Shown: positions 1-7,740, numbered from the stretch's first letter. The stretch: 17,155 bases of DNA from Candidatus Omnitrophota bacterium (GCA_018901615.1 JAHIEN010000141.1:1-17155), one strand, 5' to 3'. The notes: generated from the sequence alone by a model not told the origin. Translations and numbers: made by a program.

Positions 1-388
1 GAAACCTGGCTCTGGCATTTTTTTCATCAAGTTCCACAGCCTTCTTTAAGATTTCAACAGCCTCGTCTACCTTGCCCAACTTCAAATACTCAGAACCCAG
101 CCTGTAATATGCCTGGGCGGCATAAGGGTCAAATTCAATCGCCTTGCAGTATTCCTCCACTGCCTGGTCAGTACTGCCTTCATTATCATATATCATACCC
201 ATAGAATAATGGGCATAGGCCTTTGGGGATAGAGAGGAAGGCGCTTTTTTCCTTTCAGCTATCTTAAATATCTCTTGGGATGGACTGCGCAGCGCTCTTT
301 TCCTGACCTTTGGCGCAGACGCGCATCCGCATGTTTCGAATATCAATAACCCGGCAAATACTAATATGAAAAAATGTCTTCGAGTCAT
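1..388 (-). CDS. TPR-repeat protein with N-terminal signal sequence, possible lipoprotein (3' part outside window)
   Basis: The first 129 residues of an exported TPR protein are present; the gene runs off the left edge. The start ATG (386-388) is followed by two arginines, a hydrophobic stretch (residues 6-17) and CGCASA at 20-25. Cys20 or Cys22 could be lipidated, though the lipobox is poor; otherwise signal peptidase I could cut after ASA. From about residue 57 there are helices of TPR type: AYAHYSMGMIYDNEG, then AYYRLGSEYLKLGKVDEA and a following ILKKAVELDEKNARAR. TPR proteins of this kind act as scaffolds at the envelope; no specific partner can be named. There is no good ribosome binding site before this ATG. 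It is the last minus-strand gene after hisG and the small basic gene, separated from the latter by an inverted repeat. Confidence 0.8.
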   Translation of the reverse strand, partial: MTRRHFFILVFAGLLIFETCGCASAPKVRKRALRSPSQEIFKIAERKKAPSSLSPKAYAHYSMGMIYDNEGSTDQAVEEYCKAIEFDPYAAQAYYRLGSEYLKLGKVDEAVEILKKAVELDEKNARARF

Positions 389-430
389 CGCCACTGATGT
401 AAAAATCGCTGAACCTGCGCAGAACTGCAG

Positions 431-507
431 AATCGCGGAACTAACGCGGAATGCATCATAACGCTCAGCATAGATTCAGCGTACAGTTCCGCATAAGTTC
501 CGCGATT
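431..507. repeat. Nested inverted repeat (21-bp arms, inner hairpin)
   Basis: Arms 431-451 and 487-507 match as reverse complements at 19 of 21 positions (core cgcggaact / agttccgcg). The 35-nt interval holds a second hairpin at 461-482 (acgct / agcgt). Further short inverted matches (cgctgaa near 407, ttcagcg at 475-481) extend the symmetry. It fills the gap between the small basic gene and the TPR gene. It has no U-tract typical of a factor-independent terminator; an attenuator, RNA processing hairpin or dispersed intergenic repeat are all possible. Confidence 0.7.
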
Positions 508-513
508 ATTTCA

Positions 514-609
514 TTACCACTCTTTCTTCTTGTGTCGGTCTCTTCTGCGCCTTTTTTTTCTCTTATGCGTAGAAATTTTTCTTCTTTTTCTTTTCCTGCC
601 GCAAGGCAT
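514..609 (-). CDS. 31-residue AURKAIP1/COX24-domain (mS38-like) basic protein
   Basis: This is a tiny gene of 31 codons starting MPCGRKRKRRKIS and ending RRDRHKKKEW; about two thirds of the residues are Lys, Arg or His. The pattern GRKRKRRKISTHKRKKR matches the short bacterial proteins that carry the AURKAIP1/COX24 C-terminal domain, related to the mitochondrial small-ribosomal-subunit protein mS38. Known members bind rRNA, so a ribosome-associated role is the best inference. The start is certain because a strong ribosome binding site (GGGAGGA) lies 8 nt before the ATG. It follows hisG by 64 nt. Two copies of gtgtaatgt (639-647, 653-661) lie just upstream. The gene is easily missed by automatic callers because of its length. 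Confidence 0.8.
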   Translation of the reverse strand: MPCGRKRKRRKISTHKRKKRRRRDRHKKKEW

Positions 610-673
610 GCTTAGTTCCTCCCTGGAACGAAATGTTTGTGTAATGTTGAAAGTGTAATGTGTAAAGTATCGA

Positions 674-1546
674 TCAAGCTATTACCTTGTTCAAAGGATA
701 TTCTATTATTCCCTGCGCGCCGCTCTGTTTTAATCTCGGAATAATATTCCTGACTATTTTTTCGTCAACTATCGTCTCTATCGCATACCACCCTTCCTGA
801 GACAGCTGGGAAATGGTAGGCTTTTTCATGGCAGGGAGTATTGACGTCACTTTATCCAGATTCTTTTTTTCAACGTTCATCTTAAGGCCCACTTTTTCCT
901 CTGCCGCCAGGGCGCCCTTTAAAAGAAGGGCAATAGATTCCATCTTTTCTCTCTTCCATTTATCCTTCCACGAGTCTTTGTTTGCGACTATTATGGTTAT
1001 GGATTCGCATATTGTATCCACTATTCTAAGATTGTTGGCCCTCAGGCTCGATCCTGTTTCAGTAAGCTCGACTATCGCGTCTACGAGACCCGCTCCTACC
1101 TTTGCCTCTGTCGCGCCCCAGCTGAATTCCACATCAACCTTTACTTTTTTCGCCTTGAAATATCTTTCCGTTGTATTCACGAGCTCTGTGGCTATCCTTT
1201 TGCCTTTTAAATCCCGGATATTTTTAATCTTCGAATCATTAGGCACTGCCAGGACCCAGCGAACAGGCTTCAGCCCTTGCTTGCCATATACAAGCTCACA
1301 GGCCTTCACAACATCCATGCCGCTTTCTATAGTCCAATCCTGCCCTGTGATGCCGCAGTCAAGCACGCCATCCGCGACGTACCTGGCCATCTCCTGCGAC
1401 CTTAAAAGAAAAGGCTCAATCTCTTTGTCGTCTATAGACGGGAAATAGCTCCTGGAGCTTATAGATATATTAAAGCCTGCTTTTTTAAACATCCTGACAG
1501 TAGCTTCCTGCAGGCTGCCTTTTGGGAGTCCGAGTTTTAAAGTCAT
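674..1546 (-). CDS. hisG: ATP phosphoribosyltransferase, long regulatory form
   Basis: HisG condenses ATP and PRPP to phosphoribosyl-ATP, the first committed step of histidine synthesis, in the cytoplasm. The 290-residue length fits the long form, which does not need HisZ. Residues 1-210 are the two-lobed catalytic part: [11 protein letters not shown] at the N-terminus, DCGITGQDW near 63-71, and the PRPP-binding signature [16 protein letters not shown] near 156-171. The last 75 or so residues ([21 protein letters not shown] onward) are the ACT-like domain that binds histidine for feedback inhibition. The start ATG has GGAAG about 7 nt upstream, and a consensus-like promoter lies just before it. 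No other his genes are in view, so it is not in a visible his operon. Confidence 0.97.
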   Translation of the reverse strand: MTLKLGLPKGSLQEATVRMFKKAGFNISISSRSYFPSIDDKEIEPFLLRSQEMARYVADGVLDCGITGQDWTIESGMDVVKACELVYGKQGLKPVRWVLAVPNDSKIKNIRDLKGKRIATELVNTTERYFKAKKVKVDVEFSWGATEAKVGAGLVDAIVELTETGSSLRANNLRIVDTICESITIIVANKDSWKDKWKREKMESIALLLKGALAAEEKVGLKMNVEKKNLDKVTSILPAMKKPTISQLSQEGWYAIETIVDEKIVRNIIPRLKQSGAQGIIEYPLNKVIA

Positions 1547-1581
1547 GGTAACTTCCTTGTTTTTTGAAGCTTAGCGAAATT

Positions 1582-1610
1582 ATTATACAGGCTGGCCAGG
1601 GTTTTGTAAA
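1582..1610 (-). promoter_or_regulatory. Sigma70-type promoter of hisG
   Basis: Read on the minus strand, TTTACA (1605-1610) and TATAAT (1582-1587) are separated by exactly 17 nt (1588-1604). Transcription would begin near 1575, giving a leader of about 28 nt that contains the hisG ribosome binding site. No attenuator-like histidine-rich leader peptide is visible in such a short leader. Confidence 0.75.
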
Positions 1611-1636
1611 GAGGAAAGTTCTTAAGAAGAATCGGG

Positions 1637-1762
1637 TTATCTGTTTATCCTCTTCTCCTGTGCCCTTAGTTGCCTCTTTATGCTCTTTATCAAAAGGTAG
1701 GCCCGCACCCTGCTTAACCTGATGAACTTATGTGTTTTTTTTCCGCGTCTTTTTTCTGTCAC
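1637..1762 (-). CDS. Hypothetical 41-residue basic protein (doubtful)
   Basis: An open frame starting GTG encodes VTEKRRGKKTHKFIRLSR and ends with LRAQEKRINR before TAA. It is rich in Arg and Lys and has a helix-like centre (RAYLLIKSIKRQLRA). The frame stays open upstream to 1804 (a TTG there would add LGALFFLNEGIYIT), so it may be the tail of a decayed longer gene. No clear ribosome binding site precedes the GTG. It sits upstream of the hisG promoter in the otherwise gene-free 434-nt stretch 1547-1980, on the same strand as hisG. No family is recognised. Confidence 0.3.
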   Translation of the reverse strand: MTEKRRGKKTHKFIRLSRVRAYLLIKSIKRQLRAQEKRINR

Positions 1763-1865
1763 AGTAATATAGATACCTTCATTGAGGAAAAACAAGGCCC
1801 CCAAAGGTTAAACAGGATAACAAAATTTCGCTCATAGAATACTACAATCGGAAGGAAAAATCAAG

Positions 1866-1898
1866 GATAAAACTCCGTGTGATAAAACTCCGTGTGAT
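1866..1898. repeat. 15-bp tandem duplication (2.2 copies)
   Basis: gataaaactccgtgt occurs at 1866-1880 and again at 1881-1895, followed by a partial third gat. It lies 80 bp upstream of the phosphodiesterase gene in non-coding DNA. It is a simple local duplication, probably from replication slippage. The rest of 1763-1942 shows no gene or structure I can support. Confidence 0.9.
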
Positions 1899-1942
1899 TT
1901 TTTACGCCGGGCTATATGGCGCTGATAAGGTCATGGAAGCTA

Positions 1943-1971
1943 TTGATTAAAGTTCTGGAAAATGCTAAAAT
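1943..1971 (+). promoter_or_regulatory. Sigma70-type promoter with extended -10, upstream of the phosphodiesterase gene
   Basis: TTGATT (1943-1948) and TAAAAT (1966-1971) are spaced by 17 nt, and TGC just before the -10 makes it an extended -10 element. The predicted start of transcription (about 1978) is only about 3 nt before the ATG at 1981, so the mRNA would be almost leaderless. Confidence 0.65.
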
Positions 1972-1980
1972 ACCTAGCAT

Positions 1981-4041
1981 ATGTTATTTGCCTATATTGA
2001 CCCCGGCAGTGGATTTACAATTTCTAGCTTAGGAACTTGGTTGATTACATTCTTATTTGCTTTTCTATGTATATTTTTTTTGTTCTTTAAAAAAATATTT
2101 GGATTTCTGAAAAATTTTAAAAGAAGAGTAATAATTATTTTGTTAGTCATTATAACTTTATACCTAACCATAACAGGAGTAATCATGAGTAAAAAAGAAC
2201 CCCAATTTGACAAGAAAGTTATTATCTTAGGATTTGATGGCCTCAGCCCAGAAATTATTGAGCCAATGATGAGAGAAGGTAGGCTTCCTAATTTTTCCCG
2301 ATTGAAAGAACAAGGTTCATATAGGCGCCTTACAACAACTAATCCTTCACAGTCCCCTGTTGCCTGGGCAGGATTTGCAACAGGCCAAAATCCTGGCAAA
2401 AACGGCATTTTTGATTTTATTGTAAGGGACCCTAGGACATATAAGCTCGACCTTTCTCTTTCAAGCATTGAAAAAGGCAAACCCAACCGAGTGATAAAAA
2501 GTAAATGTTTCTGGCAATATACATCTGAAGAAAAAATCCCCAGTGTCATAATTACCTGCCCCGTCACCTTTCCTCCAGATAAAATATATGGCAGGATGCT
2601 TTCAGGAATAGGCGTGCCTGACATCCTGGGGACAGAAGGCACATTTACTTTTTACACCACAGAATCTTTAAACAAAAACAAAGATATCAGGGGAAAGGTA
2701 TTCCAGGTTGGGAAAACTCCTGTAATGATTATGAATCTTATAGGCCCTAAAGTTGCCGCTCTTGGCGGTAAAACCGACAATGTAAGGATCCCATTTAAAA
2801 TTATATTACAAGAAGATAAAAATAGCGTTATTGTAGAATATCAAAAACATAGATTTGAACTTAAGACAAGTCAGTGGAGTGACTGGAAAGAAGTGAGCTT
2901 TAAGCTCGGATTGTTTAGAAAGGTAAAAGGGATCTTTAAGTTTTATCTTGTAGAAACCGAGCCCGAGTTTAAACTTTATATAAGCCCGATTAATTTTGAT
3001 CCCAGAGGTCCTTTTTTTCAGATATCATATCCCAAAAATTACAGTAGGCTTTTAGCAGACAATATCGGACTTTACTATACCCAAGGTATGCCGATAGATA
3101 CCTGGGCAGTTAATGAAAAACGGCTCACTGAGAAGCCGCTGCTTGAGCAGGCCAATGAAGTTTTGAGAGAAAAGAAGGCGATGCTTGATTTTGAGCTTAA
3201 CCGGTTTAAAAAGGGGATTCTTTTTTGCTATTTCGAATCTCCGGATATTATTCAACATATGTTTTGGCGTTATACTGATCCCGAACACCCTCTCTATGAA
3301 GAAAATGCCCCTCGAGAATATAAAGAGATGATACAAAACTGGTATAAAAAGATGGACGATACCTTGGGAAGCGTTATAAAAAGAATAAATAAAAAAGATA
3401 CCCTAATTATTTTATCAGACCATGGTTTTAATACATTCAGAAGAGCGGTTCATGTTAATAGCTGGCTTAGGAAAAATGGTTACTTGGAGCTAAAGAATCC
3501 CAAAGCTGAAAGTGGCGGCGAGTTATTAATGGATATTGACTGGTCAAAAACCAAGGCCTATGCAATAGGTTTCGGTGCTATCTATATCAATCAAGAAGGT
3601 CGAGAACGAGACGGCATAGTTAAGCCGGGTAAAGAAACAGAACTTTTAAAAGGTGCGCTATCCCAAAAACTAAAAGAGTGGCATGACGAAAAGCATAATA
3701 AGACAGTAGTCAATAAAATTTATAAAAGAGAAGAGATCTTTTGGGGAAACTACGCGCACAATACCCCTGATCTTTGCATTGGATTTAATATAGGGTACCG
3801 CGCATCTTGGCAGACTGCCTTGGGTGCTGCGCCTAAAGAGTTAATCGAGGACAACTTAAAGAAATGGTCTGGCTCGCATTTATTTGATCCTAGCCTTATG
3901 GCGGGAATTATTTTTTCAAACAAAAAAATTACAAAAGAAAGCCCGTCTATTTATGATATAACACCTACTATATTGGAAATCATAGGATATGATGAAGAAA
4001 AAATAAAGGACGGTAATTTTGATGGAACTCCATTATTCTAA
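1981..4041 (+). CDS. Membrane-anchored type I phosphodiesterase / nucleotide pyrophosphatase-like enzyme (alkaline phosphatase superfamily)
   Basis: This 686-residue enzyme hydrolyses a phosphodiester or phosphomonoester outside the membrane; the substrate is unknown. The N-terminus reads MLFAYIDPGSG, a motif seen at the start of related membrane proteins, followed by hydrophobic segments at about 15-36 and 50-68. The catalytic domain begins VIILGFDGLSPE (80-91), with the first metal-binding Asp at 86. The nucleophile region is TTTNPSQSPVAWAGFATGQNPG (118-139). The second metal site is LSDHGF with D480-H481. A late HNTPDLCIGF segment is also typical. An ATG at codon 69 has a strong internal ribosome binding site (AGGAG, 6 nt spacing). 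It would give a form without membrane anchors, but the conserved N-terminus and the promoter favour 1981. It converges on the sulfatase-like gene. Confidence 0.85.
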   Translation: MLFAYIDPGSGFTISSLGTWLITFLFAFLCIFFLFFKKIFGFLKNFKRRVIIILLVIITLYLTITGVIMSKKEPQFDKKVIILGFDGLSPEIIEPMMREGRLPNFSRLKEQGSYRRLTTTNPSQSPVAWAGFATGQNPGKNGIFDFIVRDPRTYKLDLSLSSIEKGKPNRVIKSKCFWQYTSEEKIPSVIITCPVTFPPDKIYGRMLSGIGVPDILGTEGTFTFYTTESLNKNKDIRGKVFQVGKTPVMIMNLIGPKVAALGGKTDNVRIPFKIILQEDKNSVIVEYQKHRFELKTSQWSDWKEVSFKLGLFRKVKGIFKFYLVETEPEFKLYISPINFDPRGPFFQISYPKNYSRLLADNIGLYYTQGMPIDTWAVNEKRLTEKPLLEQANEVLREKKAMLDFELNRFKKGILFCYFESPDIIQHMFWRYTDPEHPLYEENAPREYKEMIQNWYKKMDDTLGSVIKRINKKDTLIILSDHGFNTFRRAVHVNSWLRKNGYLELKNPKAESGGELLMDIDWSKTKAYAIGFGAIYINQEGRERDGIVKPGKETELLKGALSQKLKEWHDEKHNKTVVNKIYKREEIFWGNYAHNTPDLCIGFNIGYRASWQTALGAAPKELIEDNLKKWSGSHLFDPSLMAGIIFSNKKITKESPSIYDITPTILEIIGYDEEKIKDGNFDGTPLF

Positions 4042-4124
4042 TCAACATAACCAAGGGATTTGAGATATTCAAGATCTCCCTTGTTCAATATGACTTTTTT
4101 ATTTATTGAAATTGTTGGGTCTTT
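4038..4124 (-). pseudogene. Remnant: C-terminal tail of a second sulfatase-family protein
   Basis: After the stop of the neighbouring sulfatase-like gene, the same strand carries a stop-bounded frame of 28 codons, KDPTISINKKVILNKGDLEY followed by LKSLGYVD and TAG. The ending LKSLGYVD is the characteristic C-terminal tail of many sulfatase and alkaline-phosphatase-superfamily proteins. It parallels the ending ELRSLGYLQ of the intact gene beside it. There is no start codon and no room for a domain. It is best read as the last piece of a lost tandem paralogue. It overlaps the last 4 nt of the phosphodiesterase gene. Confidence 0.6.
4053..4082. terminator. Weak hairpin between convergent genes
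   Basis: aaggga (4053-4058) pairs with tccctt (4077-4082), and gagat pairs with atctc inside. It lies between the ends of the convergent phosphodiesterase and sulfatase-like genes, so a two-way terminator is plausible. No strong U-tract follows on either strand, and the same bases encode the sulfatase tail remnant, so the structure may be incidental. Confidence 0.3.
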
Positions 4125-4134
4125 TCATAAAAAT

Positions 4135-5553
4135 CTATTGAAGATATCCCAACGATCTTAATTCATCTATATTATTGGACTGGGCCACATCCCTGTTAGA
4201 GAAAAAATTCAAGATAAACTCTGACATATCATTTATAAGTTTTTGCTGGCTACTATTATATCTTTCTACCAATGTCTCTTGTCCCAATAAACTATAAAGC
4301 TTTTTTTCATTGGTGGTTTGATTCCAAATTAATTTATACGAATCCCAAATACATCCAAGGCTTCTCGTATGTTCATTCTCATGGCCCCAAGAATTTTCTA
4401 ACGCAATTTTTCTAGGATTTCTTTTAAATATTTTCAGCCAGTCTCCTTTTTTTAACAATAGGCTTTGACCATAAATATCAGCGCCCACCCCTTCCTTTGC
4501 ATCCCTAGTCATCCCTAGAACCTCAACTACAGTGGGATAAATGTCGCGAATGGACACCAAATCATCTCTTACCTTTGCTCTTTTCTGCCCCGGGAATTTT
4601 ACTATAAGAGGGATCTTAATTAATCCTTGTGAAAGTTTATAGCCATGGTTAAAGAAATAATCATCCCCTCCCAAGCTTTCTCCATGATCAGCTACTAAGA
4701 TAATCATCCAGTCATCAAAACGGCCTGTTTCTTTAAGGTAATTAATGATTTTACCCAACTGAGTGTCCATAAAAAATATTTCTGCGTCATATTGTGATAT
4801 ATAATAGGCTTTGTTTGTGATGAATTCCCCATTGGGATCTTTCAATCTGGCCCTTCCAATGCCTTTTATTGAGTCGTTTAAATCCTTATTTATGACCAGC
4901 TGTTGGAACTGTTGGCTATACAATAAATCATTCAAGAATTTATGTTTATAGGGTAAAGGCGGTAAATACTTCCAATGAGGATCTTTAAAAAATAACCAGA
5001 GAAATACCGGCGATCTCTTTATCTGTTCTTGACTTAAAAATTCTTTTGCTCTCTCAGCGATTATGTCGGCTTGAACAGTAGCATGATCTTGGCCGGTTTT
5101 TAAATCTCGGTTGTCTAAAAATACATCAAATCCAACATCCATTTTTGCCGCTTTATGAACCATATTTGTACCAATAATACCGCTTGTGAAGTATCCGGCG
5201 GTTTGGAGTAGTTCAGATAAAGTTTCCCCATTGTTCGTAAAAAGCGATGGGTGTTTTCCCGTCATCAACGCGATCGTTGATGGTTTAGTCCAAGGTATGT
5301 GTGTATAGGAATTTTTAAAAAGCGTTGAAGTTTCTGCTAATTTATCAATGTTGGGACTGGTTAAGCGTGGATAACCATAGATACTTAAGTGATCTTGTCT
5401 TAAGGAACAAACTGTTATTAGCAAAATATTAGGTTTCTTAACAATATATTTTTCTTTCCTCTTTACGTCAAAGACATCAAAAGTAATCAATATGAATAAA
5501 ATAACTATGCTCAATAGCAGAACAAGCACGACAGATATTGTATTTTTTCGCAT
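4135..5553 (-). CDS. Membrane-anchored sulfatase-family hydrolase, atypical active site
   Basis: A 472-residue type II membrane protein: transmembrane helix at 7-25, then an extracytoplasmic sulfatase fold. KPNILLITVCSLRQDHLSIYG (40-60) is the first metal-binding strand, but the usual Asp (VDSLR) is Cys49. The nucleophile segment is PWTKPSTIALMTGKHPS (87-103). Thr89 sits where true sulfatases have Cys or Ser in C/S-x-P-x-R, so no formylglycine can form. This points to phosphatase, phosphotransferase or other activity rather than sulfate ester cleavage. VADHGES (288-293) holds the second metal pair D289-H290, and NHG follows at 302-304. It ends ELRSLGYLQ, a common tail of the family. It lies 28 nt after cysN in an apparent cysD-cysN operon; the ribosome binding site is weak. 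Confidence 0.85.
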   Translation of the reverse strand: MRKNTISVVLVLLLSIVILFILITFDVFDVKRKEKYIVKKPNILLITVCSLRQDHLSIYGYPRLTSPNIDKLAETSTLFKNSYTHIPWTKPSTIALMTGKHPSLFTNNGETLSELLQTAGYFTSGIIGTNMVHKAAKMDVGFDVFLDNRDLKTGQDHATVQADIIAERAKEFLSQEQIKRSPVFLWLFFKDPHWKYLPPLPYKHKFLNDLLYSQQFQQLVINKDLNDSIKGIGRARLKDPNGEFITNKAYYISQYDAEIFFMDTQLGKIINYLKETGRFDDWMIILVADHGESLGGDDYFFNHGYKLSQGLIKIPLIVKFPGQKRAKVRDDLVSIRDIYPTVVEVLGMTRDAKEGVGADIYGQSLLLKKGDWLKIFKRNPRKIALENSWGHENEHTRSLGCIWDSYKLIWNQTTNEKKLYSLLGQETLVERYNSSQQKLINDMSEFILNFFSNRDVAQSNNIDELRSLGYLQ

Positions 5554-5581
5554 AGGATAAATCTTTCTATTTGTTAAGAGC

Positions 5582-6826
5582 TCAAGCCAATAATTTCTCT
5601 GTTATTATTCCTCCAGCGCAAACCTGATTTTGCTGTTCCAGGATAAATCTGCCCAGTTCTTCTATAAAGTTAAATCTTTCCATAACGATCATCTTTTTTG
5701 TTTTTAATACTACTATTCCTATCTCATTGCGTTTAAGTTCTTTGGCGTTTACTTGTATTGTCTCTAATCTTGAGGGATCAATTCTTTTTTCAATTTTTTC
5801 TACACCGCACTCGACCTTCTGGGCCGCGCATCGTAAAGTTATTGTTTTATTGATATATAATGGCTTATCAGACATCCAAAAAATATTCCCTTTAAAACGG
5901 TTGGTTAATTTTGGCGGGGTTTCTTTTTGAGCAACAACCTCGCCTCTTTTGACAAATAAAGGTCGATTGAAAGTTAAGCCGATACTTTCTCCTGCTTTGG
6001 CTTTTGTCTTATTGCGCTTTCCAAAAACCCTAATGGAATTTATTCTTGTTCCCTTAAAGGATGGGCAGAGAACAACCTCTTGACCTTGTTTTACCATTCC
6101 CGATGCTATCCTTCCGACAATTATTTTTTCGCCGTTTATTTCATAGATATCCTGGATGGGAAATCTTAAAGGTCTTTTTACAATGTTTGTATTTAACTTG
6201 AGTGAATCAAGCGCCTTTAGCAGTGTCGGCCCTTTATACCAATTCATCTTCTGGGATTTTTTGGAAAGATTAGTTCCTTCTTTTGCCGAGACAGGTATTA
6301 AAAAGAAAGGTTTAATCTTAAGATTCCCTAAAAATTTCAATAACTCAGTTTTAACTTTATCAAATCTTTCTTTTTTATAATCTATGAGGTCCATTTTATT
6401 AAAAACGACTATAACCCTATTTAGGCCCAGGAAGTTTATAAGATAAGCGTGCCTGCGTGTCTGCTCCATAACGCCTTCTTGAACATCGATCATTAATATT
6501 GCGGCTTCGGCAAGGCTCGCGCCAGTAAGCATATTTTTAATAAATTCTACGTGTCCTGGCGCATCGATAATTACATAATTTCTTCTGTGTGTTTTGAAAA
6601 AGATCTGCGTTGTGTCTATGGTAATAGCGTGTTCTCTTTCTTCTTTTAGCTGGTCCACAAGATAAGCTAGTTCAGTCTCTTTGCCTAGTTCTTTGCAAAT
6701 TCGTTTGATTTCAGTAATTTTCTCATCGGGTAAAGAATCTGTGTCAAGCAATAACCTTCCGATCAAAGTTGATTTACCATGATCAACGTGGCCAATAACT
6801 ACGATTTTCAAAACATCTTTTCTCAT
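5582..6826 (-). CDS. cysN: ATP sulfurylase GTPase subunit (large subunit)
   Basis: CysN is an EF-Tu-like GTPase that pairs with CysD and drives adenylylation of sulfate to APS by GTP hydrolysis, in the cytoplasm. The 414-residue protein shows the full set of G motifs: GHVDHGKST (12-20), DAPGH near 89-93, NKMD near 144-147 and SAKEG near 180-184. The two beta-barrel domains follow (PLRFPIQDIYEINGEKIIVGRI onward). LVDQLKEEREHAITID contains the switch I region typical of CysN. There is no C-terminal APS kinase (CysC) domain, and the protein is somewhat shorter than E. coli CysN (475). It starts 8 nt after the cysD stop and ends 28 nt before the sulfatase-like gene, so the three are probably one transcript. 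Confidence 0.92.
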   Translation of the reverse strand: MRKDVLKIVVIGHVDHGKSTLIGRLLLDTDSLPDEKITEIKRICKELGKETELAYLVDQLKEEREHAITIDTTQIFFKTHRRNYVIIDAPGHVEFIKNMLTGASLAEAAILMIDVQEGVMEQTRRHAYLINFLGLNRVIVVFNKMDLIDYKKERFDKVKTELLKFLGNLKIKPFFLIPVSAKEGTNLSKKSQKMNWYKGPTLLKALDSLKLNTNIVKRPLRFPIQDIYEINGEKIIVGRIASGMVKQGQEVVLCPSFKGTRINSIRVFGKRNKTKAKAGESIGLTFNRPLFVKRGEVVAQKETPPKLTNRFKGNIFWMSDKPLYINKTITLRCAAQKVECGVEKIEKRIDPSRLETIQVNAKELKRNEIGIVVLKTKKMIVMERFNFIEELGRFILEQQNQVCAGGIITEKLLA

Positions 6827-6834
6827 AGTTTATT

Positions 6835-7635
6835 TTACATATAACCCAGGCTTCTTAACTTTTGCATTGTATAAGAATTTTCTTTATCTTGCGCTCTTCC
6901 GTTTCTTTCTGATATCTTTGTAATCTCTAATTCTTTAATTATTTTTCTAGTAGTATTGGCGTTTGAATCGACAGGCAGGCAGCAAGTCTTACATCCTATG
7001 CTTCTATATCTTTTGCCGTTTTTAGCAAAATAAAGATTTACTATGGGAATTTTCTCTCTTCGGATATATTTCCAGATATCCAACTCTGTCCAATGTAACA
7101 TTGGGTGGATCCTAATATGTTGTTCAGCCTCAAGTTGGGATTTATATAAATCCCAAAGCTCTGCTGGTTGATCTTTATAGTTCCACTTAAAATCTATGCC
7201 TCTGGGAGAAAAATATCTCTCCTTTGCTCTTATCCCGTGTTCATCCCTTCTAATAGCCAACAACAACGCCTTAAAGTTAAATTCTCCTAAAGTTTGTTTC
7301 AAGGCTTCTGTTTTTAAAGCATCGCAACATTCGAATTTCCCTTTTTCTGGCGAAATCCCTTCTTTTAGGGCCTTTTTGTTCTTACTGATAATAAGATTTA
7401 AGTTCCACTCCTTACCGTATTTACTTCTAAATTCATATATTTCTTTAAATTTAAAACTTGTGTCGATATGGATAACGGGGAAGGGGATATTTCCAAAAAA
7501 TGCCTTGCGGGCAATCCATAAAAGAGAAGTGGAATCTTTGCCAATAGACCAAAGAAGAGACATGTTCCTAAAACGAGCGTATGCCTCGCGTATTATATAT
7601 ATAGTTTTATTTTCGAGTTCATCTAAGTAATTCAT
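6835..7635 (-). CDS. cysD: ATP sulfurylase adenylyltransferase subunit (small subunit)
   Basis: CysD transfers AMP from ATP to sulfate, giving APS. It is a member of the PAPS reductase / N-type ATP pyrophosphatase family. Motifs with this start (266 residues): the P-loop variant SIGKDS near 30-35, the RRDEHGIRAKERYFSPR segment near 132-148, the HPMLHWTELDIWKYI segment near 176-190, and RYRSIGCKTCCLP near 210-222 where CysD normally has RYRTLGC. The C-terminus TMQKLRSLGYM corresponds to the SME-KKRxGYF tail of CysD. I use the ATG at 7635 because known CysD proteins begin in this way (MNYLDELENKTIYIIREA). A GTG at 7656 would add seven residues without homology. Confidence 0.9.
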   Translation of the reverse strand: MNYLDELENKTIYIIREAYARFRNMSLLWSIGKDSTSLLWIARKAFFGNIPFPVIHIDTSFKFKEIYEFRSKYGKEWNLNLIISKNKKALKEGISPEKGKFECCDALKTEALKQTLGEFNFKALLLAIRRDEHGIRAKERYFSPRGIDFKWNYKDQPAELWDLYKSQLEAEQHIRIHPMLHWTELDIWKYIRREKIPIVNLYFAKNGKRYRSIGCKTCCLPVDSNANTTRKIIKELEITKISERNGRAQDKENSYTMQKLRSLGYM

Positions 7636-7684
7636 AATATCCCGTTTCCTGCCCACTAATCTATCCAGGCTTATCCTAAAGGCA

Positions 7685-7701
7685 TCAGATAGATAATCTG
7701 A
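7685..7701. promoter_or_regulatory. Palindrome in the cysD leader, possible operator
   Basis: tcagat and atctga are perfect inverted repeats separated by agata. The site lies 50 nt before the cysD start and inside the predicted leader. It is too short for a terminator; an operator or small RNA hairpin is possible. Confidence 0.35.
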
Positions 7702-7740
7702 GGTTCTTTTTTAAAATTATCAAGAGTATCTGTCTCTAAT

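Noticed and set aside
813..1448. Long open frame on the plus strand opposite hisG
   Set aside because: It is the antisense shadow of a certain gene and shows no protein-like pattern; the same holds for 1992-2642, 3052-3336, 5727-6380, 7196-7630, 9158-9403, 10146-10499, 11290-12088, 12601-13053 and 15545-15781.
6835..6870. Shared ending LRSLGYM of cysD and the sulfatase-like gene as a sign of common origin
   Set aside because: The CysD family itself ends in a similar KKRxGYF tail, so the resemblance is probably coincidental.
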